64,000 nucleotides of DNA from Wohlfahrtiimonas larvae (GTDB lineage Bacteria; Pseudomonadota; Gammaproteobacteria; Cardiobacteriales; Wohlfahrtiimonadaceae). Under the pieces are notes generated by a model. That model was not told where the DNA came from and did no database searches. It saw nothing but the letters and a program-made list of their open reading frames with translations. Shown in pieces: positions 8,027 to 16,853 of the stretch (positions are counted from its first letter, which is position 1; every line of letters starts with the position of its first letter). Position numbers and translations under genes: made by a program. Location of the stretch: NCBI RefSeq assembly GCF_039543665.1, contig NZ_BAABKE010000005.1, positions 186,001 through 250,000 on the forward strand, written 5' to 3'.

Positions 8027-8899
8027 ATGAATAAATTTATAACACGCTATTTATTAACAGTCATTATGGCTTTTATTATGGTGGTCGCAGCGATTACATT
8101 ATGGAATTTTTATGTACAAGGAGGCTGGACAAGAGATGGCAAGATTCGAGCCAATGTGATTCAGGTTTCTTCCCAAGTTTCTGGTAAATTGATCAATTTA
8201 CCCATCATTGATAATCAATTGGTTCAGCAAAATGATCTATTATTTGAAATTGATCCCATTGATTACGAAATCAATTTGAAAAATTCAGAAGCGCAATTGA
8301 AACAGCTGCGCATTCGTCAAGAACAGGCTGTATTGCAATATAACCGCCGTACAAGTTTAGGGGAAGGTGCTGCGATTTCAAAAGAACATTTAGAAGAGGC
8401 TAAATATAATTTAGATTTAGTGAATGACCAAGTCGAACAAGCAGAAATTGCTGTGGAAAAAGCAAAATTAGATTTAGCCCGCACGAAGGTTTATGCAGAA
8501 GAAACTGGCTATATCACCAACCTAAATGTTCGTGAAGGTAACTTTATTCCAGCAGGACAGCCGTTATTTGCTTTAGTGGATCAAAATAGCTTTCATGTTG
8601 TGGGTTATTTTGAAGAGACAAAGTTAAAGCATGTGGAAATTGGTAAACGTGTTGAAATTATTCCATACAATGGAGATGCAAAAATGTATGGCACGATTAC
8701 AGGTTATGGCCGGGCTATTTTTGATCAAAGTGCAAAAACAGGCGAACAATTATTGCAAGCAGTTCAACCCAATTATCCTTGGGTGACCTTAGCACAGCGT
8801 ATTCCTGTTAAGATCCAATTAGATCATCCGCAAGAGGAATTAAATGATCGCCATTTAATTGCGGGAACAACCGTAACAGTTGTGATTTTAGATGATTAA
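8027..8899 (+). CDS. HlyD/AaeA-type membrane fusion protein
   Basis: 290 aa from ATG 8027 (AAGG at 8016-8019); an in-frame ATG at 8009 would overlap the previous gene. One N-terminal membrane anchor (YLLTVIMAFIMVVAAITLW) is followed by the lipoyl half-motif VIQVSSQVSGKLINLPI, a coiled coil of about 80 residues (KQLRIRQEQAVLQYN...VEQAEIAVEKAKLDL), and the second lipoyl half with YITNLNVREGNFIPAGQPLF. It links the FUSC pump in the inner membrane to an outer channel. E. coli AaeA, part of the p-hydroxybenzoate efflux pump, is the closest characterised relative I can name; substrate unknown. Confidence 0.85.
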   Translation: MNKFITRYLLTVIMAFIMVVAAITLWNFYVQGGWTRDGKIRANVIQVSSQVSGKLINLPIIDNQLVQQNDLLFEIDPIDYEINLKNSEAQLKQLRIRQEQAVLQYNRRTSLGEGAAISKEHLEEAKYNLDLVNDQVEQAEIAVEKAKLDLARTKVYAEETGYITNLNVREGNFIPAGQPLFALVDQNSFHVVGYFEETKLKHVEIGKRVEIIPYNGDAKMYGTITGYGRAIFDQSAKTGEQLLQAVQPNYPWVTLAQRIPVKIQLDHPQEELNDRHLIAGTTVTVVILDD

Positions 8900-8901
8900 T
8901 C

Positions 8902-10836
8902 ATGATGGCTAAATTACAAAAAATCTTTGAAAGTTTGGCAAGATTACAATATGGCTATGCCATTCGTGTGGTTTTAGGTGTTGCCATCGCTTGGTTTGTT
9001 TCATTTAGATTACAAATCGATAAGCCATATTGGTCAATTATGACTGTGATGATTGTTACTTTGCCAACACAAAGTGAATTGTTGAATAAATTCATCGCAC
9101 GCTTTATTGGTACGATGGTCGGGGCATTGATGGTGAACATCATTGCCAGTATTGCCTTAGATGATCAATGGTTATTTGCCATTTATATGGCCTTTTGGTT
9201 ATCCATTTGTGCTTATTTGGCAACTGCTAAAGGTTCTTTGTCATCTTATGGCTTCGCATTGTGTGGTTATACATCCGCTATTTTAGGTTTTACATTGTCG
9301 ATTCAGCCTAGTAGCTATATGGTATTTCAAATTACACAAGCTCGGATTACAGAAATTTTGATTGGTTTAGTTACAGCATTTTTTGTTTCCATGTTATGGC
9401 CATCGCATTTAGATCATCGTCAAACGCGCTTACAAGTTCGAGCTAAGCGCCAACAAATACGCCAGATGTATGTTAATTTGTTAACACCTGATTATGATCA
9501 ACGCCTATTCATTCAAGAATATCGTCATACCCTGCATGACTTAATGAGTTTTCGCAGTGCTTTAGCCATGAATCTTTTTTCGATTTCTGAAGAACGTAAA
9601 GATGCCATGGGAATTTTTCAGTATGGACAACGTTTGATTGCAGCAATGTCTAATGTTTTATTGATTGAAGCAATGAAGACAGAGTTAATGGCAATATACC
9701 CAGCTGCGATGACTGCTTATTTAGAAAGCTTACGACAATGGTTAGCATCTGCTCAAGTGCGCTCAGAAAAAATTTTAACGAAGCCAGAACCGCCAGCGGA
9801 ATTATTACAAGATATTAAAGGCCGTAGTTTTATTCAGAAATTGAATGAAAAAATAGATTATTGGTATAGCATGCGTCTAAATGAGGATGTTGATGAATAT
9901 ATACCGAGTATGCGTATTTATTATAGTGATTATAAAGAAGCATGGCTCAATGCAGTGCGTACATTTTTTGCTTTGATGTTGGGCATGTTTTTTTGGATGA
10001 GTACAGGCTGGGATATGGGATTTGTTTTGATGGTAATCATTGGTGTTATTTGTACTTTGGGCGCTACTTATCCCATGATTAACAAATTACTCACCATCAG
10101 TATTCTAATGAGTATATTTATCATGGTGCCAGTATCGTATGCCCTGAAGTTTGGATTGTTGATTCAAGCTACGAGCTTGTTGCCAGCTATGTTGGTAGTA
10201 TTGCCTTTTTATTTTATCGCGGCTTTAATTCGTGTTAGCTCTATGCTTGGTTTCTTAATTGGGTATGGTTTTTTATTATTTTCTTCATTTTTGATTGGTT
10301 TTTCTAATCCAATGAATTATAGCTTTGCTCTATTTGCTAATAGTGCTTTGGCATTAGTGGTTGCTTTGTGTATTATTTTACTAATTTTTAGCATTATTAG
10401 ACCCAGTTCTGATGAGCAAAAATTACATAGAATTAAGCACAGCGTATGGCAACATTTCAATGCATTAGAAAATAGTCAGATTACTGCTAAAGGTTTAAAA
10501 GATTATGAAGCATATTTGTATAATGCGGTTCATAAGACGCAAATGATCCCAGATCAATATGGTAAGCCAGAATTATTGGCATTCATCTTTTTAACATTGG
10601 TCATTTTGCGCGCCCAATTGCGTTTACATGAACAAAATATTGAGTGGCGATTACCTGAAGAAATACGAGGTTTAATTAATGATGGAGAGTATCTGCAGGC
10701 AATTGATCTCATTCATCAACAAAAGGAAAGTATATCCGATGCAATGATTGCCCAATCTTATTGGGAGATTGAAACGGCAATCACAGCATTGAATCGTTTT
10801 TTATCAACGGGACCAACGACGGAACTTATCTGCTAG
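8902..10836 (+). CDS. FUSC/AaeB-type aromatic acid efflux permease
   Basis: 644 aa. Two sets of membrane helices (about residues 15-165 and 350-500) are each followed by a cytoplasmic region, the FUSC/AaeB layout. The first set begins YGYAIRVVLGVAIAWFVSF and contains KPYWSIMTVMIVTLPTQSE, a typical FUSC block. Likely exports aromatic or other weak carboxylic acids as a stress-relief valve. It follows the fusion protein by two bases. Its last 33 bases overlap the 3' end of ndh on the other strand, so the two transcripts collide with no terminator between them. Confidence 0.85.
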   Translation: MMAKLQKIFESLARLQYGYAIRVVLGVAIAWFVSFRLQIDKPYWSIMTVMIVTLPTQSELLNKFIARFIGTMVGALMVNIIASIALDDQWLFAIYMAFWLSICAYLATAKGSLSSYGFALCGYTSAILGFTLSIQPSSYMVFQITQARITEILIGLVTAFFVSMLWPSHLDHRQTRLQVRAKRQQIRQMYVNLLTPDYDQRLFIQEYRHTLHDLMSFRSALAMNLFSISEERKDAMGIFQYGQRLIAAMSNVLLIEAMKTELMAIYPAAMTAYLESLRQWLASAQVRSEKILTKPEPPAELLQDIKGRSFIQKLNEKIDYWYSMRLNEDVDEYIPSMRIYYSDYKEAWLNAVRTFFALMLGMFFWMSTGWDMGFVLMVIIGVICTLGATYPMINKLLTISILMSIFIMVPVSYALKFGLLIQATSLLPAMLVVLPFYFIAALIRVSSMLGFLIGYGFLLFSSFLIGFSNPMNYSFALFANSALALVVALCIILLIFSIIRPSSDEQKLHRIKHSVWQHFNALENSQITAKGLKDYEAYLYNAVHKTQMIPDQYGKPELLAFIFLTLVILRAQLRLHEQNIEWRLPEEIRGLINDGEYLQAIDLIHQQKESISDAMIAQSYWEIETAITALNRFLSTGPTTELIC

Positions 10837-12069
10837 CCAAGCACATAGCCCACGCCAAATGCCTAAAATATGCATTTGGTGTTGGCGATATAAAAAGACA
10901 TGTGCAATTTTGGCTGTAAAACCTCGGAAGGATAAACCTTTAAAGGCAGTATTATTACCAAAGACACCAAAGGATGCATATCGCCCAACACTCACTAAAG
11001 ATCCCCGATCAATATATTTAAAATCAGGAATATTAGGTGATTGATCCACAATAGCAGAAAAGTTTTTGCTTAAGTAGACAGCTTGTTGAGAGGCAACTTG
11101 TGCAGTAGGCGCTAGGGGAGAATCTTTAACAAATGAACTGTCACCAATGGCAAATACATTGGGATCATTCAGTAACTGAAAATGCTTATTCACTGCTAAC
11201 TGATTAATTCGAGATAATTCAACATCTTTGAACTTCGTTAAGACATCAGGGGCTTTAACGCCCGCAGTCCATACGGCTTGATCAGATTGGAAAACCTCAC
11301 CACTTTTGAGCGTAACGCTGGTTGCTGTGATTTCTTCCACAGCGGAATTTAATAGGACGCGAATACCTATTTTTTCCATAGATTGGCGAATATTTTCACT
11401 GATATTAGGTTTAAATGTTGGTAGAACACGATCGCCTGCTTCTATTAGCGTTAAGTCAATATATTGCGTAAAATCTTCATTAGAATAGCTAGAAGCAGCT
11501 TGTAATTGCTGGATAATTTCACCTGCAAGTTCAACACCTGTTGCACCTGCTCCTACAATAATGAGATGGTGTACCTTTTTCAAAATTGCAGCTTTTATCA
11601 CTTCATCTTGTAAGTCTTTTTGGAATTTTAATGCAGCCTGTAAGTCATCAACAACGTATGCGAATTCTTTGACACCTTTTGTATTAAAATCATTGCTACG
11701 GCTACCTAATGTGACGACTAGATAATCGTAATCTATGTATCGCTCTGGTAAAATTTCTGTATTTTCATCATTATAATAAGCCGCTAAAGTTACTTTCTTT
11801 TGTTGTTGATCAATATCTATAACTTCACCTGGCTGATAAACATAGCCACAGCGTTTGGCTTGTGAAAGGAATGGGATACTTTGTTCATCTGGTGATTGAC
11901 TACCAGCAGCAAAAGTATGCAGCATTGGTTTCCAAATGTGTAAATGGCTTTTATCGATAAGAATAAAGTTGAGATGTTGATGGTCAGGATGTTGAGCTGC
12001 GCGTGTGATGAATTCAAATCCTGCAACGCCACCACCTAAAACCACAACATTCAGTTTTTTTTGTGCCAT
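10804..12069 (-). CDS. ndh: Type II NADH:quinone oxidoreductase
   Basis: 421 aa, close to E. coli Ndh (434). It oxidises NADH and reduces membrane quinone without pumping protons. N-terminal FAD Rossmann motif VVLGGGVAGFEF, NADH-binding motif IIVGAGATGVELAGEI, and the second FAD contact FAIGDSSF are all present. The C-terminus, LCAWLADKFRRWSR, is amphipathic and basic, fitting peripheral membrane attachment. ATG with AGGAGGAAT upstream. It converges with and overlaps the FUSC gene by 33 bases. Monocistronic as far as can be seen. Confidence 0.92.
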   Translation of the reverse strand: MAQKKLNVVVLGGGVAGFEFITRAAQHPDHQHLNFILIDKSHLHIWKPMLHTFAAGSQSPDEQSIPFLSQAKRCGYVYQPGEVIDIDQQQKKVTLAAYYNDENTEILPERYIDYDYLVVTLGSRSNDFNTKGVKEFAYVVDDLQAALKFQKDLQDEVIKAAILKKVHHLIIVGAGATGVELAGEIIQQLQAASSYSNEDFTQYIDLTLIEAGDRVLPTFKPNISENIRQSMEKIGIRVLLNSAVEEITATSVTLKSGEVFQSDQAVWTAGVKAPDVLTKFKDVELSRINQLAVNKHFQLLNDPNVFAIGDSSFVKDSPLAPTAQVASQQAVYLSKNFSAIVDQSPNIPDFKYIDRGSLVSVGRYASFGVFGNNTAFKGLSFRGFTAKIAHVFLYRQHQMHILGIWRGLCAWLADKFRRWSR

Positions 12070-12145
12070 AGTTATTCCTCCTCATTAATGAGTGATATTC
12101 CTTATGAATTATATAATGGCACAAATTATTCTTAAGTTAATAATT

Positions 12146-12676
12146 TTAATAATGACTTTTAGGCATTCTCAGATGATTACGAACAGGAAAGGTGTAAGAT
12201 CTAAATTGTTCTTGATACCAAACGGTAATTTCTCGGCATAGACTTTTGAGTTCTTCATCGAGCCATAGTTTTTCTAAATCTACTTTTGATAAACGCTGTG
12301 AAATATCTTCTTGATATTTTGCGGTATAAACTCGACCTGTATAAGGATCAAGTTTTGGCCATTGTTGCTTAGGATTCTTATAATAACCAAACGGAACTGA
12401 TGGATAAGATTCAGCTTCTGTTTTTATAAAAATCCAAGATCCCATACATAGAAATTTTTCTTGTGTTTGTGGATGAATTAAAATTCTGCTATGACCTTGA
12501 ATTTTAAGTGTTGTTTGTTGGGTTGCAGGATAACCTTGAGGTAATTCTCTTGGGTCTTCGGAGTCATATTGCCCAGATAACCAAAGTGCTACGTCGATAC
12601 GTTCACAATATTCATTGTGTCCGATGAGCCCTAAATCATAATGAATTTCAGCCAATGTGATAAGCGTATTTTTCAT
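12146..12676 (-). CDS. Conserved hypothetical cytoplasmic protein
   Basis: 176 aa from the ATG at 12676, which has AGGAAATTC in front; a longer frame to 12727 lacks a ribosome site. No signal peptide or membrane segment. The product is rich in aromatic residues (ALWLSGQYDSED, MGSWIFIKTE, FGYYKNPKQQWPKL) and ends in a basic tail. I do not recognise the family. It is divergent from the thiC riboswitch leader and 76 bases upstream of ndh on the same strand, but nothing ties it to either. Confidence 0.6.
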   Translation of the reverse strand: MKNTLITLAEIHYDLGLIGHNEYCERIDVALWLSGQYDSEDPRELPQGYPATQQTTLKIQGHSRILIHPQTQEKFLCMGSWIFIKTEAESYPSVPFGYYKNPKQQWPKLDPYTGRVYTAKYQEDISQRLSKVDLEKLWLDEELKSLCREITVWYQEQFRSYTFPVRNHLRMPKSHY

Positions 12677-12818
12677 GAATTTCCTAGAAACAGCCGTGCA
12701 AAAGTTGACATAGATCAAAGCATGCAATGCTAACCTAATTGGGCAAAATAAACAATTTTAATAAAAGGGATGCATGGTGCATGATTGCGCAGCTGAGGAT
12801 ATTGAATATTGAGATTAT

Positions 12819-12847
12819 TTGCATTTATCATTAATAAAAGTTATAAG
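12819..12847 (+). promoter_or_regulatory. Predicted thiC promoter
   Basis: TTGCAT (12819-12824), 17-base spacer, TATAAG (12842-12847). The expected transcript start falls just before the riboswitch aptamer, which supports the call. Confidence 0.6.
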
Positions 12848-12860
12848 TAATGCAGATTTC

Positions 12861-12951
12861 ACTGGGGGTGTCCACGCTGTGGGCTGAGATTAAGGCGAAT
12901 GTGCTTTTAAACCCTTTGGACCTGATCTGGCTCATACCAGCGTAGGGAAGT
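12861..12951 (+). ncRNA. TPP riboswitch (THI element)
   Basis: All conserved blocks are present in order: GGGGGTG, GGGCTGAGAT, ACCCTTTGGACCTGATCTGG, and TACCAGCGTAGGGAAG. ACT at 12861-12863 can pair with AGT at 12949-12951 to close P1. It binds thiamin pyrophosphate and lowers thiC expression, here by transcription termination (see the following hairpin). Confidence 0.97.
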
Positions 12952-12972
12952 ATATCCGAACGAATAGATGAG

Positions 12973-13007
12973 CCTTGTCTTCACGATTGTGAGGGCGAGG
13001 TTTTTTT
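12973..13007 (+). terminator. TPP riboswitch expression platform (attenuator)
   Basis: A 12-bp stem CCTTGTCTTCAC/GTGAGGGCGAGG (three G-U pairs) with a GATT loop and seven T directly after, 22 bases beyond the aptamer and 93 bases before the thiC start. Ligand-bound RNA would be expected to form this terminator. Confidence 0.88.
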
Positions 13008-13099
13008 ATGGGTTTAATTTGCCATTCTGCTCGTTCATACATTCATTACGTTGCCAGACTCTCGTTTTTATTTACACCATAATGATATGGAGAGTTTTA

Positions 13100-14875
13100 A
13101 TGACAACAACCACCAAAATTGAGATTAAATCCAGTTTTCCTCGTAGCCAAAAAGTTTATGTGATCGGCTCTCGCCCTGACATTCGTGTGCCAATGCGCGA
13201 AATCACATTAGATCCAACTTTGGATAGCAAAGGCCAAATCATCGAGCAGAATGAACCCTTCCGCGTTTACGATACAAGCGGACCTTATACAGATAAAAAT
13301 TACACCGTCGATTTAACACAAGGTTTGCCTGCACTTCGCCGTAATTGGATTATGGAACGTGGCGATGTGGAGGAATATGACGGACGTGAAATCAAAGCAG
13401 TGGATAATGGCTATAAAGATTTAAATGACCCACGTAACTTTGAAGGCTCATTTCCGGGGTTAAAACGTAAACCACTCAGAGCAAAAGCAGGGCAGAATGT
13501 GACACAAATGCATTATGCGCGTAAAGGTATTATTACACCTGAAATGGAGTTTATCGCGATTCGTGAAGGAATGTCACCTGAATTTGTGCGTGATGAAGTG
13601 GCAGCAGGGCGCGGAATTATTCCTAACAATATCAATCACCCTGAATCTGAGCCAATGATTATTGGTAAAAATTTCCATGTGAAGATCAATGCGAACATTG
13701 GTAACTCAGCTGTGACTTCTTCCATTGAAGAAGAAGTGGAAAAAATGACATGGGCAACACGTTGGGGTGCGGATAACGTGATGGATTTATCCACAGGTAA
13801 AGACATCCATAAAACACGCGAATGGATCATTCGTAACTCAGCTGTGCCAATTGGTACAGTGCCAATTTATCAAGCTTTAGAAAAAGTAAACGGCATCGCA
13901 GAAGATTTAACGTGGGAAGTATTCCGCGATACGTTAATCGAGCAAGCAGAGCAGGGCGTAGATTATTTCACAATTCATGCAGGTGTTCTACTTCGTTACA
14001 TTCCATTGACCGCAAAACGTGTGACAGGTATTGTTTCTCGCGGTGGTTCAATCATGGCTCAATGGTGTTTGGCGCATCATAAAGAGAACTTCATTTATGA
14101 GAACTTTGAAGAAATCTGCCACATTATGAAAGCATACGATATCGCATTCTCATTGGGTGATGGCTTGCGCCCAGGCTCAATTGCAGATGCAAATGATGCA
14201 GCGCAATTCGCTGAATTGGAAACATTGGGTGAATTAACAAAAATTGCTTGGAAACATGATGTGCAAACGATGATCGAAGGGCCGGGACATATTCCAATGC
14301 ACAAGATCAAAGAAAATATGATCATGCAGGAAAAACATTGTGATGATGCACCTTTTTATACATTGGGGCCATTAACGACAGATATCGCGCCGGGTTATGA
14401 TCATATTACATCAGCGATTGGGGCGGCGATGATTGGTTGGTACGGCACAGCGATGCTGTGTTATGTGACGCCAAAAGAACATTTGGGTTTGCCGAATCGT
14501 GAAGATGTGCGCGTGGGCGTTATTACTTATAAATTAGCAGCGCATGCGGCGGATTTAGCAAAAGGTCATCCTAATGCACAGCAACGTGATGATGCTTTAT
14601 CGAAAGCGCGCTTTGAATTCCGTTGGGAAGATCAATTCAACTTAGGTTTAGATCCTGAAAGAGCGCGTGAATATCATGATGAAACATTGCCTGCGGCAGG
14701 TGCAAAAGTTGCACATTTCTGCTCAATGTGTGGCCCTAAATTCTGTAGTATGAAAATCTCCCAAGACATTCGCTTAAAAGATCAAACAGGTGAATTCTTA
14801 GAGCAAAAGATTGCAGATGGTATGAAGGAAAAATCCAAAGAATTCTTGGATAATAATAGTCAGATTTATAGCTAA
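13100..14875 (+). CDS. thiC: Phosphomethylpyrimidine synthase
   Basis: 591 aa from ATG 13100 (GGAG at 13089-13092); the open frame extends upstream through the attenuator but is not coding there. ThiC is a radical SAM enzyme that rearranges aminoimidazole ribotide into hydroxymethylpyrimidine phosphate for thiamin. The C-terminal [4Fe-4S] motif is CX2CX4C (Cys541, Cys544, Cys549 in FCSMCGPKFC). Also visible: the N-terminal ThiC-associated domain with FPRSQKVY, and the core EGPGHIPMHKI and LGPLTTDIAPGYDHIT. No other thi gene lies beside it, so the rest of the pathway is elsewhere or salvage-based. Confidence 0.97.
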   Translation: MTTTTKIEIKSSFPRSQKVYVIGSRPDIRVPMREITLDPTLDSKGQIIEQNEPFRVYDTSGPYTDKNYTVDLTQGLPALRRNWIMERGDVEEYDGREIKAVDNGYKDLNDPRNFEGSFPGLKRKPLRAKAGQNVTQMHYARKGIITPEMEFIAIREGMSPEFVRDEVAAGRGIIPNNINHPESEPMIIGKNFHVKINANIGNSAVTSSIEEEVEKMTWATRWGADNVMDLSTGKDIHKTREWIIRNSAVPIGTVPIYQALEKVNGIAEDLTWEVFRDTLIEQAEQGVDYFTIHAGVLLRYIPLTAKRVTGIVSRGGSIMAQWCLAHHKENFIYENFEEICHIMKAYDIAFSLGDGLRPGSIADANDAAQFAELETLGELTKIAWKHDVQTMIEGPGHIPMHKIKENMIMQEKHCDDAPFYTLGPLTTDIAPGYDHITSAIGAAMIGWYGTAMLCYVTPKEHLGLPNREDVRVGVITYKLAAHAADLAKGHPNAQQRDDALSKARFEFRWEDQFNLGLDPERAREYHDETLPAAGAKVAHFCSMCGPKFCSMKISQDIRLKDQTGEFLEQKIADGMKEKSKEFLDNNSQIYS

Positions 14876-14899
14876 GATAATTCTTAGAAATAAACCCAA

Positions 14900-14927
14900 C
14901 AAAAAGGGCGCTGGATGCGCCTTTTTG
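14900..14927 (+). terminator. thiC terminator
   Basis: Stem GGCGC/GCGCC extended by A-run/T-run pairing with one bulged G, then TTTTTG. It may also serve the minus-strand gene that ends at 14940. Confidence 0.8.
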
Positions 14928-14939
14928 TCGTTCATGTGA

Positions 14940-15194
14940 TCAATCATCATATCCCAAAGCACCTTCTGGGATTTCACCATAATGTGCAAGGACTTTCATT
15001 TCACCATAATCACCTGTTGTTTCATCGTAAGCTTGCGAAATTGCCAATACGCCAGCACGCATTTCAGAGAAACGCTCTGCACGATTGATGGCTTCTTCTG
15101 CAGAATTGCACTGCACAGCAGGATCATTAAATAATTTAGATGATTGCCCATTGCTTTGTTTTGTGAATGTTTGAACGATATATGCTGTTTTCAT
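14940..15194 (-). CDS. Small conserved hypothetical protein
   Basis: 84 aa, soluble, no signal peptide. Starts MKTAYIVQTF with GAGGTTCAT upstream on the coding strand. It contains AVQCNSAEEAINRAERFSEM, a helical stretch, and a glycine/acidic tail GEIPEGALGYDD. I recall no named family for it; the codon usage and a ribosome site make it a credible gene. It stands alone between thiC and the Opa-like gene. Confidence 0.6.
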   Translation of the reverse strand: MKTAYIVQTFTKQSNGQSSKLFNDPAVQCNSAEEAINRAERFSEMRAGVLAISQAYDETTGDYGEMKVLAHYGEIPEGALGYDD

Positions 15195-15281
15195 ATGAAC
15201 CTCAAAATATAACTTGATGTAATTATTATATATATAAAGTTATATTTTGGGAATATTAGATGAGTTTTTTGTGAAAAATAT

Positions 15282-15306
15282 AGCTCCCCATTAATGGTGA
15301 GGAGCT
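15282..15306 (-). terminator. Terminator of the Opa-like gene
   Basis: On the minus strand AGCTCC/GGAGCT flank CCATTAATGG, which is itself self-complementary, and the hairpin is followed by ATATTTTT. Confidence 0.65.
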
Positions 15307-15335
15307 TGTAGTGGTTGATATTGACTGATATTTAG

Positions 15336-15977
15336 CTAAAAAGTATAGCGGATACCAAAATTGAATTCATGAGCTTTTAGCTTAGAACGGGCATTAACGG
15401 GTCGGCTGTAAATATTCGTGGCTGAACTGACTTTGCCATAATTTACATATCGATAGCCAACATCTAATGAAATATTAGGTGTGACTTCATAAGCAACACC
15501 AACGCCTAGATTCCAAATAAAATTATTCTTTTTCTTACTAAATGATTGGTAATCAACTTGGCTATTAGCTTTTAAACGAGCATAACCAATACCTGCACCA
15601 ACATATGGTGTAAAATCTGTACTGTTGGTAAAATCATAGTATGCATTGAGCATAATGAATTGTGTTTTGACTTGGTTAGAAACAGGTGCATTATTCAGAA
15701 ATCTACCATTAATTTTAGATTTAGAATTGTAACCATATTCTATTTCACCTCGTAAATGCCCATTAGTAACAGCTATTGGGAAATCAAGGCCATATGCCGC
15801 ACGAAAGCCACCCAAAGTTTTATCTTTAGATCTTCCGAAGCCATAGTTACCATATGTAGAACTGAGTTTGTTTTCCATACGAATAACAGTGCCTTTAGCT
15901 GAGACATATTGCCGAATATCTTCGGCAGCGGCTGTGCTACATACTAAAGCTACAGATATGAATAGTATCTTTTTCAT
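15336..15977 (-). CDS. Opacity-type outer membrane beta-barrel protein
   Basis: 213 aa. Signal peptide KKILFISVALVCSTAAAED with cleavage near residue 18. The mature part shows alternating amphipathic strands (YGLDFPIAVTNGHLRGEIEYGY, YVGAGIGYARLK, WNLGVGVAYEVTPNISLDVGYRY) and ends in the barrel signal FGIRYTF with a C-terminal Phe. This is the eight-stranded Opa/OmpA-like barrel pattern. The strand-loop ISLDVGYRYVNYG is typical of the surface-protein A/opacity family. Possible roles are adhesion or membrane stability; no specific function can be assigned. Confidence 0.8.
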   Translation of the reverse strand: MKKILFISVALVCSTAAAEDIRQYVSAKGTVIRMENKLSSTYGNYGFGRSKDKTLGGFRAAYGLDFPIAVTNGHLRGEIEYGYNSKSKINGRFLNNAPVSNQVKTQFIMLNAYYDFTNSTDFTPYVGAGIGYARLKANSQVDYQSFSKKKNNFIWNLGVGVAYEVTPNISLDVGYRYVNYGKVSSATNIYSRPVNARSKLKAHEFNFGIRYTF

Positions 15978-16120
15978 AATAGCCTCCCATTAAATCGGCT
16001 TTTGTATCGTATTTTCATCATATATTCTTATTAAAATAATGTTTGACAAAAAATTAAATCATATAAATATTAAATATGATTATTTTTTAGTTAATAAAAA
16101 TCATGATGATAATAGGCGTA
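15978..16120. other. AT-rich intergenic region upstream of the Opa-like gene
   Basis: Holds the ribosome site (GGGAGG on the minus strand) and presumably the promoter of the Opa-like gene. No other structure was recognised. Confidence 0.5.
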
Positions 16121-16297
16121 TTATGGGCAAAGATCGATAATGAAATTTTGAGTATCACTACCGAGAGCACATTGATAAGCCACTTCTTTATCCTCTAAAT
16201 GCCAGCCATGCTTATCATTTTTGATGTCATATATGGTTTGCAGTACTTTAATGGCATCATCTAATAAACCTGATTCAGTTAAAGTGATTATATATCT
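16121..16297 (-). pseudogene. Start-less open frame, probable gene remnant
   Basis: On the minus strand a frame reads about 58 codons without a stop and ends TAA at 16121-16123. The predicted peptide looks protein-like (LLDDAIKVLQTIYDIKNDKH, then GWHLEDKEVAYQCAL and NFIIDLCP), but an in-frame TGA lies directly upstream, overlapping the soxR 3' end, and no ATG or TTG is available near the beginning. It may be the 3' stub of a decayed gene or a short gene with a non-standard start. I do not recognise the family. Confidence 0.35.
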
Positions 16298-16767
16298 TCA
16301 TCTAAAGGGCGAGTTAAAATCCTTGCGCCTGCACCTTCTTCACCCAAAATATCGTTAGGGTTACGAAGTGGGCAACGATCCATAGATAAACAACCACAAC
16401 CAATGCAATCATTCAATTCATCGCGCAAACGGGTTAAATAGGTAATGCGGCGATCTAAATCTGCTTTCCATTGTGTAGATATTTTTTCCCAGCCTTCTTT
16501 AGTAAGTTTGTGATCAGTAGGGAATTCGCCAATAGATTGTTTAATGTCTTCTAAAGAAATACCTGTGAGCTGTGCAATTTTAATGATAGCAATGTAGCGT
16601 AAAACGTACGAAGGAAAACGACGATGGTTGCTACTATTGCGTGTGCTTTTGATTAAGCCTTTCTCTTCATAAAAATGGATGGTGGAAATGGGAATGCCAC
16701 TTCTTTTAGAAACTTCGCCCACTGTCATCATTCTATTTGTATCATATTTAGGAACATGTTGATTCAT
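16288..16767 (-). CDS. soxR: Redox-sensitive MerR-family activator
   Basis: 159 aa. N-terminal MerR helix-turn-helix (MTVGEVSKRSGIPISTIHFYEEKG), dimer coiled coil, and the [2Fe-2S] motif CX2CXCX5C at Cys121, Cys124, Cys126 and Cys132, diagnostic of SoxR. Oxidation by redox-cycling compounds turns it from silent to activating. It is divergent from an RND pump operon whose promoter has the long spacer that MerR-type activators need, so the pump is the likely target; no soxS is present here, as is normal outside the enteric bacteria. Confidence 0.93.
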   Translation of the reverse strand: MNQHVPKYDTNRMMTVGEVSKRSGIPISTIHFYEEKGLIKSTRNSSNHRRFPSYVLRYIAIIKIAQLTGISLEDIKQSIGEFPTDHKLTKEGWEKISTQWKADLDRRITYLTRLRDELNDCIGCGCLSMDRCPLRNPNDILGEEGAGARILTRPLDEDI

Positions 16768-16782
16768 AAGTAAATTATCCGC

Positions 16783-16813
16783 TTGACCTCAAGTTAACTT
16801 TAGGTTTTATAAT
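16783..16813 (+). promoter_or_regulatory. SoxR-dependent promoter and SoxR box
   Basis: TTGACC (16783-16788), 19-base spacer, TATAAT (16808-16813). The spacer holds CCTCAAGTTAACTTTAGG (16787-16804), an 18-base dyad with one mismatch and nearly identical to the E. coli soxS operator. The over-long 19-base spacer is the hallmark of MerR/SoxR activation. The dyad lies between divergent soxR and the RND operon. Confidence 0.92.
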
Positions 16814-16853
16814 CCGCATCTGACAAAATGTCAAATGGTATAAGGATTGGTTT

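Noticed and set aside
12968..13099. N-terminal extension of thiC by 44 codons
   Set aside because: It runs through the riboswitch attenuator hairpin; ThiC homology begins after ATG 13100, which has its own GGAG.
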